A stretch of 64,000 nt of DNA. It comes from Atrichornis clamosus. Its lineage: Eukaryota > Chordata > Aves > Passeriformes > Menuridae. The notes below the pieces were generated by a model, which saw only the letters and a program-made list of their open reading frames with translations, ran no database searches and was not told the DNA's origin. Positions 12,312 through 24,300 of the stretch are shown here, piece by piece. Where the stretch lies: the NCBI GenBank assembly GCA_013400975.1, contig WBMZ01011568.1, positions 26,930-90,929 on the forward strand, written 5' to 3'. Position numbers and translations under genes: made by a program. Every line of letters begins with the position of its first letter. Positions within the stretch are counted from its first letter, which is position 1.

Positions 12312-14105
12312 AAAATCCTATTTTGTAAACTATCTATTTTTATTTTATATGGGTTATAAAACTGCAAGGACAGAAGCTGAAAATTAACTAAGATTCTTTT
12401 TTGTTTAATGGAGGTGCCTCAAATATTTATTACTGCTTATTTTAAAATATAAGCCCACCTAATACATTCTTTCTCCATGTCATATGGATTGTACATCTCC
12501 AGGGTTGATTACTGAAAAACCTCAAGAGGACTGCAGCTCTTACAACCATTTAATAACATCAATTACAGTACAACAATAGGATGCTATTATTCTTAATTAT
12601 GTTTCCCACTTGGCCTGAGCAGACGCACAATCAATGTACAGTGCTAACCAAGACTGAAATAAGGTTGTATTTGGATGGCTTCTGTGTTCTGTGTTTAAAA
12701 AGCCTATAAAAAAAAGTTACATGTCTGAATAAATTCTTACCTCAAAACTTTTTCTACTGTGAGCAGTCCAAAACTACATTGAAAACCTCACAGCTACATT
12801 AAGAAGGTAAAGACTTCTTACAGACATACAGGTCTGCAAGATAGGGCCTAAATTAAATGTGACTGTAATCTGACAGGGATAGGGTCTAAGTAGCAAACTG
12901 TTTTGTCAAAGGATTCTCACAGTGATGGACTCCGTCCTTGTCTACAGCAACTTTTGAAATTACAGAAAAAATTGAGATATGGCTACATCTGCCAAAAAAC
13001 AGCCCCTACACAGTCTCACAACCTTTTTAGAAACCATGGGCATAGCTCTTGCAGAAGTTACTTGCTGCATCATTCCTTAGCATTAGAGGTGTCTCTGGCA
13101 TGGAAGCTGAAATCATCTTTTCTCCCCCCAACATCTGGAAGTGTTGGTAAGAGTTCTGCAGCTTAGGCCTGTCAACTTATAACCCTACTAAAGTTTTGGT
13201 TTTAACTTTGCCTGAATGGCCAACTTGTGTTTGTAAAGCAATATTGTTTTGCTGTCTCTAAAATACTTGAAGACAAAAAAAGAAGTGCAATGTGATTTTA
13301 ATTTCATCTAAAATAGATAAATGGAGTATTGATTCAATGTAATATGAGGACATGAAGTAAGAGGAAATAAATAGTGTCTGTAATTGTGTTGCCTTTATTA
13401 TATTGATAGTACTGTTTTGTCACCTCAGATTGAGGCTGTGCACTTTAGATTTAAACTGTACAATGTTGCAAATCAACATGTGTTGCTGTATAAGCTTGTA
13501 CAATATATTATTGATATGTCATTATTGTGTGGTAGCAGTGTTGACTCTTGATATTGTAAGAACTGCATTCATGCCAGTCCCTCTACTATATCTTTGCTTG
13601 GTGTTACCCTCTCCTCGGCAGCTTTGGGCAGGCCTCTCGCCTCACTTCAGTGGACTTCATTGCTTCCTGCATAGTGTTGCAAGTCAAGCTGTAGAGGAGA
13701 TACCAATTCTATCAGGAAGGCCTTCGATGTGACCTTTGCTAAAGCTGTCAAAATCAGCAGACTAATCACTGAAATGCTGAGTAGAGCAGCAAATTACATT
13801 ATTTTTCTTGCTGGGAAAAATGCAAGCAAAGAACTTAAAAAGTAAAAATAGGACAGGGACAATGATGAAGGTGATCAGTAGCCCGGTTACATCTTGCATG
13901 TGCAATTCCGTTTTAAAGTGCTAAGTGCAAACAATGTATTTATTAGATGTATGTGCCAATCCAAGATTTACATTTGGTGTTCCAGGAGAACCAGCGATTT
14001 TTTTTTTACACATTACTGTACTTATTGCAGCCAGGAAGGAGCGGCATAGCAATCTGTTCTTGTGTTTGACCAAAGTATCTTATCTGTGGTGTTGATCTAA
14101 ATCCA

Positions 14106-14111
14106 AATAAA
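14106..14111 (+). terminator. Candidate distal poly(A) signal AATAAA of GAD2
   Basis: Canonical hexamer followed within 30 nt by GTG/T-rich DNA. A second AATAAA at 14198-14203 is the alternative. Earlier hexamers (12728, 13366) could give shorter isoforms. Confidence 0.4.
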
Positions 14112-14302
14112 AGTGTAAAATGTGACTCTGGGTCTTTTCATTAGCAGCACTGATGAGCACTCTGTTTATCACTTGTGCCGTTTCGGAGCAAGGCCCCAAT
14201 AAAGAGAATGTTTAATTGGAACTTTCTATGTCTTCTGCTGGATATTTTCGTTACAAGATGCATTCTGTTAGCTACTGTAACATAAAAATACCAGTTCCAT
14301 CA

Positions 14303-14350
14303 CCAGACCTTTTCTGAGGCAATACTCCAGACCTTTTTTGAGGCAGCACT
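14303..14350 (+). repeat. Two-copy 24-bp tandem duplication
   Basis: Copies at 14303-14326 and 14327-14350 begin ccagacctttt and end gaggca-act; they differ at a few positions. Confidence 0.8.
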
Positions 14351-17300
14351 CAGCACCAGCATACAAGGTTAAATCTGCCATCTGGTATTCCTTTACCTTA
14401 TCTTTACAAGATGGATTTAGTTGCTTTTTTCTCCTCAAATAGGGTCAATATTTTAAATGTTTTGTTTTGTCTTTTTTTTCACAAGTACTTATCCCCAAAT
14501 TAACCACAGACTCAAGTCTACCTTCAGCACAGCAGTGAAAGCAGTCAGGGCACTTGCCAGGACAGCACAGACTATACAAAGGCAACAATTTGAAAGGGCC
14601 ATGAAGTAAAAAAGACAAAACAACCAGTACAAAAGCTACGATTTTCATCTTCATGTCTCCCCTGGCCCAGGGCCTCCTTAGTTCAAAACCTACCACCCAT
14701 CTGCTCTATTTTTCTTCCACACTCTGAAGTGCTGCCCAGTGTCATGCCAGCAGCAGAGAAATAAAACTGTGCTGTCAAAGCCACGGCAGTCAGAAAGCTT
14801 ATGCCTAAAACAGGGTTTTTTGGTGTCATTTCTTTAAGTCTCTAGCAGAATTTAAGAACAACACCTATGTTGAGTATGTGCACAGACCCAGCTAGGAGAT
14901 CCGTAAGGCAGTACAGACAGGGAGAACTTGTGGGGTTGAGTTAGTGTCCTCACCCCAGTGAAGCTCTCCATTTGGCACCAGGAGAGGGAGGACTCTAGCC
15001 TTTTTGAGTCTACTCTCACAGGAGTGCAAGAAGCTTGGGCTTCTAAAAGTGACTGACTTGCCTCAATATCCAGTAGTTAATAGTTGCTAGTGGATTAATG
15101 CAGAACAGTGTAGGTGAGTTCTCCTGCAGCTTCTGTGAATCCTTGGCTCTGGCACCGGCTTGGTCAGAGCACGAGAGTGGCTGAGGGGCAGATGAGAGGC
15201 TGAAGAAGTTCTCAGCCCAGCTGAGTTGTTGATCTGACCACACAAGATGGACCACGCAAGGACACGGCTGCTGTGGTCATCGGCTCTCAAGGATTTTGGG
15301 TCCTTGTGAATGCTGCTTGCTCTTCTGCAAATGGCCTCCAAGAAGGGACCCAGAGAGCCCCTCACCTTCCCTACAGCCCACAGCTTCAAGGAAGGCAGGC
15401 TTAAATATCAAGTTAGTTGTACTAAACTCATGTTTCAGCATGGTTAAGGAAGGAATAAAGCAAGACAAGAGCTCAAGAAAATGTGTGTCTTTTATCTGAC
15501 TTAGCCAGGCTAACTGCCAAGTGGAAAATCATTCTAGGTAGAAAGCGAGCCCTGTAGAAAGCCACGAAACTCTCTCTGTAATGTGCTAGTGTCTTAGACC
15601 AACAATGTCTGAACCACCAAGTTTCTCCCTGGCTAGCCTAACTAAAGGGAATAATTCAGCCATTAAGGGAAAGCCAAGTGCTGCAGCTGGCAGAATTACA
15701 TACCTGACTTTGCTCTTCACTGAAAAGACAGGCTGCAGGTCATGGCACTGTTCATTACAGCACTATAGGATGCAGGTGTATAGATTTTACACTACTTTGG
15801 AGCAAGACATGGGGTCTGAGATTAGACTCAGAAGAAAAGGAATACATACCTCTTTTTGTAATACAATAAAAGCTTTGCTTTTGCAATTCTTGCATTGCAA
15901 AGGAAGATGAAAACCCTGTTCTGTAAATACCCATCACATGAACAGAGCAAAGGCTGCTTTCTCAAGGCACAGAAAAGTCACAAGTCAAGCAAGGATGGAA
16001 ACCTCCATTCTCCCACTATTCTGCAACAGCTGCCCCTGTACATGTTCTCACTCCGGCTGGTGCCTGATGCTTAGAATTCCAAAGGCATTCAGATACCTAA
16101 CTTCCATAATGCTAACCCAGATTGCTTAATCCCAGTCCTCTAAAGCACTCACTTTCAGCCTGTGACCTGTAATTTTCTAGGGATAATTTTTCAGAGGTCT
16201 GTGACTGATAATCGGGAACGGCAAGTTCAATGTACTGCTCTGCAGTATGTGAAATTTCTAAAGGAGTCTTCACCTTCCATAGAAGGATTTTGGAGACTCA
16301 AAAAGCTAAACTCAAAAATCTTGAAACGCACACAACTGGGCAACCTTTCTTTCTAAAACACTTGACTTTGCATTACAAATAACAGGGTCTAGTGTACTAC
16401 TGACATCTGACCTGCACTGGGCACTAAAATCATGTAGGATTTTAATTACATAGCAACAGAAAGATATGGTCTGCAAAGCAAGCATTAAACTAACATGCAG
16501 GACTGGGAGAATAAGAGTAGGTATACTTAATTTGCCCCATTACCTGTGAAACTTTTTTTATTTTATATAATCCTGTATCAGTAAATTTCCATTTTCTCAC
16601 ACTTCTACACTCTCTGCATGATGGACTTCTATTTCTCTACCCATCCTCATCTGTCCTGGTAATGAAAGTGGTTCTGGAAGAAAGAACAGATGTTTGGGGC
16701 CAGATGTAAACATGTTTTTGTTGCTCTGAGAAACGTAAAGGAAATGGCTTGCATTAAAATAGCTGCAGCCCACAGCTCTTTGAAGACAGTCTATAAAGAG
16801 TGATGGGGCAGTGGTTGAGGACTGCACACACTGGACTGCCCTGCAGAGCTCCCCAGGTGCTCCTGTGCTGAAAGGCAGTGCCCATCGTGGAAAGTGACTC
16901 GACAGCAGCCCCTGCCAAACAGCTCCAGCTAATTTCCCCATTCAGATGAACCACTGCTGTTTGTGTTGCACTGGCAGCCAGCAGAAGCCCAAGCCTGGCA
17001 GCCGTAAAAGCTGTAACACCATCATCTCCAGATCAGAAAGTGTGGAAGGGACTTGGGGCACAGAGTTTGTTTCAGGACTTCGTCTCATGTAATGATTTTT
17101 CTGTATCATAAATATTTCCTTCTGATCAGGAGAGTCGGAAACAAAATATGAAGCTTTCAGGCAATTCTCTGTTTGGATTTATCTTTCAATGAACTTGACT
17201 GCGGGACACAGGAGTTCAGAGCTGTTAATTTCCTTTCACCAGTTCCCAGATGCATGTCTTCCACCAGCATGTTTGATAAACCCTCCTGGCTGCAGAAAGC

Positions 17301-18847
17301 TCAAAGAATGCAGGACAACAGCTCTGCACAGTGCCTGCAGAGAGGATTTCTGGAGATTGGACCAATAAAGCTGCCCTTCTGTGGGAGGTGGGATAGTGCA
17401 CCTTCCTTCTGCAGCAGGCACCTCCATCCCACCTGGGAGCAGAACACATCTAGATGAGTTATGAATCCCTATCCCTTATCCTGTGGTTATTGGCTCTTGC
17501 ACCAACGGTTTGGGCTTCTACTCCAGATAAGCCTGTCTATATTAAATTTGGGAGATTGAGAATTAAACTGTATTAATAGTAATACTAATGAGAGTTGTCA
17601 AGCAGGGTATTAATAAAATGCAGAGTGCCTTAAGAAAGCTCCTACTACTCTGAGATCCATGACAGGTCTGAATAGACGATTTAATAGAAATTTTTAGACT
17701 GCAAGTTTATTGTGTTATTTTCTGCAATAACTTTGGATAAAAATAGAGGTTTTTTCCTGTTTTAAGTCTACAGACCAAATAAGCTGCCTCAGGAATTCAT
17801 ATCCAAGAGGCAAATGACAAATGACAGGGTTATGATATACTGCAAGTGCCTCCATATCTCACTCTGCCCTTCTAACTTCAATACAACTGAGTTGTGATAC
17901 TGACTAGATGATATGTCTATCTCTGTCTAAACAGAGATGTCTATTTACATATCTCATTTACTAAAATTTCAATAGATGTCAATAGTTGAAAGAAATAATC
18001 TCATTAAAGTTAAATACTAAATACATACAATTAATGGTAATGTTCAAAATTGTAAGTTGATGCACACACTTAGGGCTGTGTTTGTGCATGTCACAGTTCA
18101 GTTTGTGTTGATTCATTTCTCCCTTTGCCATTTCTCTTAATTCATATTTTTATGAGCTGGTGTTGCAGAAAACTCTACAAGCAAACCATGTATTGTTGAC
18201 GTGACACTGGCACCCAAAAGGTATGCAGGGATCATCTCACCACTTTACCACTAGTTCTGAAATAGCCTGCTTTGTATTTGCCGCTGTGATAGACTTTGTC
18301 TTCTACAGATGACAATTTGCAATCACTTTTCTCCTTTTCTTCAGCTAGTTCAGCTACAGTCATTATGAAAGAAGCAATAAAAATAATCAAACTCAAAAAG
18401 CCTTCCAGTGATTGGAGTTGATTGTAGATGCCTCAATTGCAACACAGCTGAAATTACTCATGTATTACAGTGCTTGAAAGCAATTTTATTGCAGTAACTC
18501 TTAAATAAATTGCAGCTATTGATCACTAGCCTTCATATTTCCTGCACAGACAGCCTCCTCTTTGTTCACATTGTAGGCAGCCTCACTTGCTCCCAGGCTT
18601 GTTTTCAGAGTGAACCAACTAAACCACTTCTATGGGAAACTGGACACTTTTGGCAGGATAGGTCACCACAGGGTCTGATCCAAGCAGACAGCACCGCTGC
18701 AGACTGCACCAAGTTTGATTTCTGCATCACAGAGGACACTGCAATTTAAAAAGTAGTCCCGATCTCTCTCGGGTACCCAAAAAAATACCCTGGTGTCATG
18801 CACAAAGACATCATTCTGCAGGCTGCAAATGAACCCTCTTGGAACTC
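14351..18847. other. Intergenic DNA, nothing recognised
   Basis: All six frames hold only short ORFs without family resemblance or paired splice sites. No RNA gene or repeat was recognised by eye. Confidence 0.6.
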
Positions 18848-18970
18848 ATAGAATCATAGAATCAATTCAGTTGGAAAAGACCTTTAAGATTATTTAGTCC
18901 TACCATTAACCTAACACTGCCAAGTGCACCACCAAACCATGGCTCCAAGTGCCACATCTGCACTGCAGTT
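18848..18970 (-). mobile_element. CR1 LINE 3' end
   Basis: Read on the plus strand it starts with catagaatcatagaatcaat and then ttggaaaagacctttaaga, the reverse complement of the classic avian CR1 3' terminus with its octamer tail. The element is therefore on the minus strand and severely 5' truncated. Confidence 0.9.
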
Positions 18971-19627
18971 GACTCTGTTGTCCATCATCCTTTGCTGTAT
19001 TACTACATAGTTATTGAACATGAACTAACTCAAAGTTGACTCTCATGAAGGACTGCCACAGGAAGAGAAACAGCAGACAAAATAGTCTGAAGATCAAGGA
19101 AGGCTCACAGAGGAGGTCTCCTCTCTCATTCGGTGTTTTGGTGGTTGAGGTGGTTGGGGCTTTCAAAAACAACACCATGAGGTCTCAGGTCCAAACCTAA
19201 TTTTGACTAGAGAGACCTGAATCCACATCAGCACAATAAAGTGCTTGTTGGTGCATATAGGGGCAAGAAATGCTCTTAATCCCTTCTGTGGAGATGTAGT
19301 CTGGGTGAAGCTGTGATGGGCTTGGTACAAAACTGGTTAATAAATGTAGCCTGCGAGTCTTCTGTAGGTGGCACAGAGAATGGCTCTGCATAAGTCTGTT
19401 CCAGACTCAATTTTGCTCAGCTCCTAACTAATGACTCAGACTGTGAAACACAGACTATTCCTATTGAGTGCCTTGAGGTGTGGTGCAAGCAACAGCAGAA
19501 ATCTGGAAAGAACAGGCAAAAGGCAAGAGCTGAATTCAAATCAATCTTGACAACCTGGAAAAATAGTATGAAAAAAATAGGTTAAAATTCAGTAAATGCA
19601 AATGAAGGGTGTCACTTCAAGAAGGAC

Positions 19628-20717
19628 TGTGGTGGGTTGACCCTGGCTGGACATCAGGTGCCCACCAAAACCACTCTAGCACCCCCCTCCTCAGACAGGC
19701 AGGGGAGAGAAAATATAACAAAAGGCTTATGAGTTGAGATAGGGACTGGGAGGGATCACTCACCGGTCACTGTCACTGGCAAAACAGACTCATCTTGGAT
19801 AAATCAGCTTAATTTATCACCCATCACATCAGAGTAGGATAATGAGAAAAAAACCCTAAATCTTAATACACCTTTCCCCTTCCCTGTCTTCCTCCCGGGC
19901 TTAACTTCACCCCAGATTTGCTCTACCTCCTCCCCCACAGCAGTGCAGGGGGGTGGGGAACTTCGGTCAGTTCATCACGTGTTGTTTCTGCCATCCCTTC
20001 TTCTATACCCCTCCACTGCTCCCGAGGGGGTTGCACCCACAGGAGACAGTCTTCCACCAACTACTCCAATTTGATTCCTTCCCACACACTACAGTTCTTC
20101 ATGAACTTCTCCAGAATGGGTCCCTTCCATGGAGGGCAGTCCTTCAGGAACAGACTCCTCCAGCGTGTGTCCCCCACGGGATCACAAGTCCTGCCATCAA
20201 ACCTGCTCCAATGTGGGCTCCTCTCCACAGGTCAGCAAAGTCCTGCCAGGAGTCTGATCTGGCATTGACTTCCCACAGGGTCACAGTCTCCTTCAGGTGC
20301 TCATCTGTTCTGGCATGGGCGTCCTCCACAAGGCTGCAGGTGGATGTCTGCTCCACCGTGGACCTCCATGGGCCGCAGGGGCACAGCTGCCTCACCATGG
20401 TCTGCACCACGGCCGGCAGGGGAATCTCAGCTGCAGCTCCTGGAGCCCCTCCTGCCATTCCTTCTGCGCTCACCTGGGTGTCTGCAGAGTTGTTTCCCTC
20501 ACACACTCTGACTCCTCTCTCCTCCGTTGTTTTTCCCTTCTTAAATCTCTAATCCCAGAAGCTCTACCACCATCACTAAAGGGCTTGGCCTTGACCAGTG
20601 GTGGGTCTGTCCTGGAGCCAGCTGGAATTGGCTCTGTCAGACACAGGGAAAGCTTCTGGCAGCTTCTCACAGAAGCCACGCCTGTAGTCCCCCCTCCGCT
20701 ACCAAAACCTTGCCACT
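19628..20717. mobile_element. Solo-LTR-like endogenous retroviral repeat (avian)
   Basis: It starts tgtggtgggttgaccctggc and ends aaaccttgccac, so both ends fit a TG..CA-type LTR. I recognise the opening ggttgaccctggctgga and the repeated block of the tccagcgtg/gtcccccac type as a high-copy LTR family of non-galliform birds. No gag, pol or env coding sequence is next to it, so it is a solitary LTR. A GC- and Pro-rich open frame of about 200 codons (19953-20552) is a consequence of base composition. Target-site duplications were not obvious (aggac against taatc), so the boundaries are approximate, and the strand is left open. Confidence 0.75.
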
Positions 20718-21084
20718 AATCACAGTCATAGATTGAAGGTGCTTTATGTGACAGTCTTTCAATAAAGGGTCTCGATTATTGCTGAACAATGTTTTATCAG
20801 GGGGAAAAAGCATGTAGTCAGTCTGGAATATATGAGTGGGAAAATGGCTTGCACCACAAACTGAGTCACCGCTCAGATCTAGTCCACAGTGAGGACTGGC
20901 ACAGCCTCAAAGAGGACGTAATACAGTTTTAGGCATCACACTTCCAGGGAGATACTAAGAAGACAGCAAAATATAAAATCTTCAAGGAAATACTAAAAGT
21001 TAAACTGTCTGCTTAAAAAACATGTCAAAAATTATTATGAAAATCCTCTAATATCTAGAAGTTTGCTATAGAGGGAAGGGATTT

Positions 21085-21330
21085 TTTTTTTTCTCTGTGG
21101 TCCTGAAGGCGCAGACAAGAAATAATGTGTTCAAACTTCATCAGAAAAGATGCAATTCAATACTAGAAATAGCTCTTCAGTGGTAAAGGTAATCAAGCCT
21201 CAAAACACATTACCTGGGGAAGCCGTGGGATGTTGGAGGTCTTGAGAATAGGGTGGACAAATGTTAAGCAAGAAACAGATGATCCCACTTTGAGCAGAAG
21301 GATGGACCAGGAACCCTCCTTGAGTCCCTC
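21085..21330 (+). mobile_element. Diverged CR1 LINE fragment
   Basis: A block of the type ttacctggggaagccgtggg, then ggaggtcttgagaatagggt, then ctttgagcagaaggatggac matches the order of the CR1 3' region (contract-and-bind style block, then ..tttgagcaggagg.tggac). It is old and indel-ridden. It may extend upstream to about 20860. Confidence 0.55.
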
Positions 21331-24300
21331 CTGCTGTATTTTCCTGTGCCTCAAGGCAGCAGCCCTGGATTACTCTGTGACTACCTATAACTCCTTTCAG
21401 TGACAGTTTTCAAGCCTGTGTCAGTCCTGTGGATCAGCACAAATTTAGTTTCTAGGAAATCCACTGTAGCAAGAAAGCTGTAGAGATCTCAGGCAAACGG
21501 TGTCATACAGGAACTGTATTGATTGCCCTCCTTTTGGAAAAAAGGCAGTGATCTTCTGACCTGCCAGCTCCCCAGACTGCTGCTATCCTGCCTTAACCAC
21601 AGAGTTGATTGTCCCCATAATCATCAACTGTTGCAGAGTACAGCAGAAAATTCCTATAAAATTCTCAAATCTAAGTACTCTGAGACAGGTCAGAAACAGA
21701 AATCCAGAGTGTGAGAGAATTTTGAAGATAACAAAGTAAAAAGAAGAAGAGCGAGAGAAAAGGGTGAGATTGGATTTGCTCCTACCAGTCCTGGTGGAGG
21801 AGAAGCCTGGGTGCTCATCTTGACTCCTTAAAGCCAGGACCAGGGAAACAAACTCAGTCTTCTGCATTAATTTCAAATTTATCAGTTTGTTTTGCCTATG
21901 TATTCTCATCACATCAGTCATTTGCTTATATAGATATTACAAGATTTTAAGTAGATAAAACAGGGCATGGAGCTGACAGTCTTTCTACACTGGCTGCGCC
22001 TTAGGGGCACTGGGAGGGAGAAGGTAGGGAAGGGTGTAGGACCAAGGTAGCAGAACGGGGCGTATGATTTCCCCTGGGTCTGGAGAAGGGGGACAGGCAC
22101 CGATGCTGCACACCAAAGCACAGCTCTGGTCTAGTCCTGCATGAAATACAGAAGCCAGATCCTGCTGGTGGTCACTCCATCTTTCCATGTGGGTGATCTC
22201 TGATGTTCTCTCGCCTTGACTCACCTTGAAAATTAACCCAGTGCTGTTGTGAACAGGTGATAACATATCCCTGTAGCCCTAGTTGCTGACAGATATGTGC
22301 TGAAGGAAGGTGACTGTAAATGTCTCTCCTCTTCACCCACACAAGCTGAGTTTGATCCAGCCCTGCCCAAGTCTATGACAAAACTCCCACTGACTGCAAA
22401 TGGACTTGGACTGAGTTTATAAGCTTCACAATTTACAGGATGTCTTGGCTGCCTGAACTAATGTCCATCTGTTTCAATGCCATTTATGACACCCAAAAAA
22501 TCAGCTGAGCCTGAGACCTAGACAGGGCCTGACAGGCAAATGCCAAATGGAAACCTGGACTGTCATTGCTGTTGCAAAGCAACTCTTCAGACAGGGCCAT
22601 TCTCAGGAACCTTTCCCATGGCAGTGCTTATGTGCTCACCCTTCACCTCCCAGCCAAGGGGTTAGCCAAGCAGGGAGTTGCCTTTGGGGTCAGCTGGAGT
22701 GGGAGGAAGCAGCTGCTGCCCACCCTTGCATCGTCCTGCCCCGTGGCAGGCGGTGCCCAGTGGTTCGTCTGCTTTCTAGACAGGTAAGGTGCTCCCAAAA
22801 CATTACAAATGTCTACAGGACTAAAAAAAGGGTTCCTGACCTGCGCACATTTTTGGAGATAAATTTCAGTTTGCGTACATGACTATCATACATTAAAAGA
22901 GGCACCAGAATCTGGGTAACAGCTACGACACTCTGACAGCCCAAATAAGAAAGCATATCTACCTTAAAAAATGAAGAGAAAAAAAATTAAGAAGTAAGAA
23001 TGAAGAGACTTCAATGAAGAATAATGGATTTTTCAGTTCAATGGTGAGAGAAAGTTTTTTTAAAAACCTATTCAAGTTGACCTGAATTCATTTGTATTGA
23101 GGAAACAAAAACTATATATGTGTCCCTCCACAATTTAATTTTTCGTCAAGTAAATTATGTTAAAACTAATATTGTGCTTCCTTTGGGGATTATTTAGCCT
23201 ATTGAACTTGATTTTTTTTTAACACAGGAAGGTTTTCAACAAAAATTATTCCAAAATTAATGTAACTTCTGCTTAGAAATGCAGAAATTACATATCTCAA
23301 ACATGTTGAGATTGTAACCATACTTCTGTCCAACATAGTTAGAAGATCAATCAAAGTTGGTTTGATCCAAGTTATATTTGGAGCCCCCTTGGCCCTTTTC
23401 TCTCCTTCATTTCTAGAACAGTTGTTCCTTTGCCCCACACAATTGCCAAGTCCCTGGGAAAGAGTCCATCACATCCAGCCACAAGGATGCTGGAGGTGGA
23501 GGTGATCTTGCCCTGCCTCCTTATGGGACCACGTTTGTGCACAGAATACAGCAAAACGAGTCAGCTGTGTCTTTTTGTACCATTTTGCCCGTGACAGGTT
23601 GGCGAGGGTAAGGCAAAGGGGTGGGGAGAGGAAGCAGCTTAAACCTGACCATCCATCAGCCACTGCACGGTGACTAAAGATGAGTGGAGTACTCTGCAAT
23701 GGATGTGGCTTTTCCTCAGTCTAAATTCCCTCGTTTTGGTCTCATCAAGTCATAAATTTGTTTCACACCCTGTGTGACAACTTCCTTGGAGGTGTATTTG
23801 CAGAGGCGGAGGCATCCTGGCAGCTGTCCCACACCACACGGTGGATTTAGTGAAGCACCAAGTGACCATGCAGCCTTCCCTCCACTCCGACCCTGGGGAC
23901 CAGACCCAGCTCTTTGTGGCTGAAAAGAAACGGGAGTAAAATCACCAGATGCATTTGGTTAATTTCAAAACATCTTATCAGTGAGTAGGAAAGATCAGAG
24001 GTGAAAGCTGAAATGCAAAGTGCAGACACAACCACAGCAGGAGACAGGACAGAGGGCAGCAGGCACTCCCATAGGTACTGCCACTTTTTCATGTGTTTTT
24101 AACTTCCTGTAATTTGTTTCTTCTGAATTGGGAAAAGGGCAGTGAAGGGAAGATGTCTAATTTTCTGCAGGTATCTCCCACTGAGTGTTTTCAAGAATTT
24201 GGTTGAAGGAATAGAAGGAAGAAAAGCTCATATTGCATAAAAAATGCTGCAATATCACATTATTCTGAGATCACTCATTTACCAAGGAAGAAAAAAGTCC

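Larger units (their letters stand above)
11787..14230 (+). other. GAD2: GAD2 3' UTR (extent inferred)
   Basis: AT-rich, ORF-poor sequence directly after the stop codon, with AATAAA hexamers at 12728-12733, 13366-13371, 14106-14111 and 14198-14203. The last two are followed by T/G-rich stretches typical of cleavage sites. A long 3' UTR with alternative ends fits a brain transcript. The exact end cannot be fixed without RNA data. Confidence 0.55.

Noticed and set aside
19953..20552. 199-codon plus-strand open frame
   Set aside because: It lies wholly inside the LTR, is Pro/Ser/Cys-rich from base composition, and overlaps other open frames on both strands.
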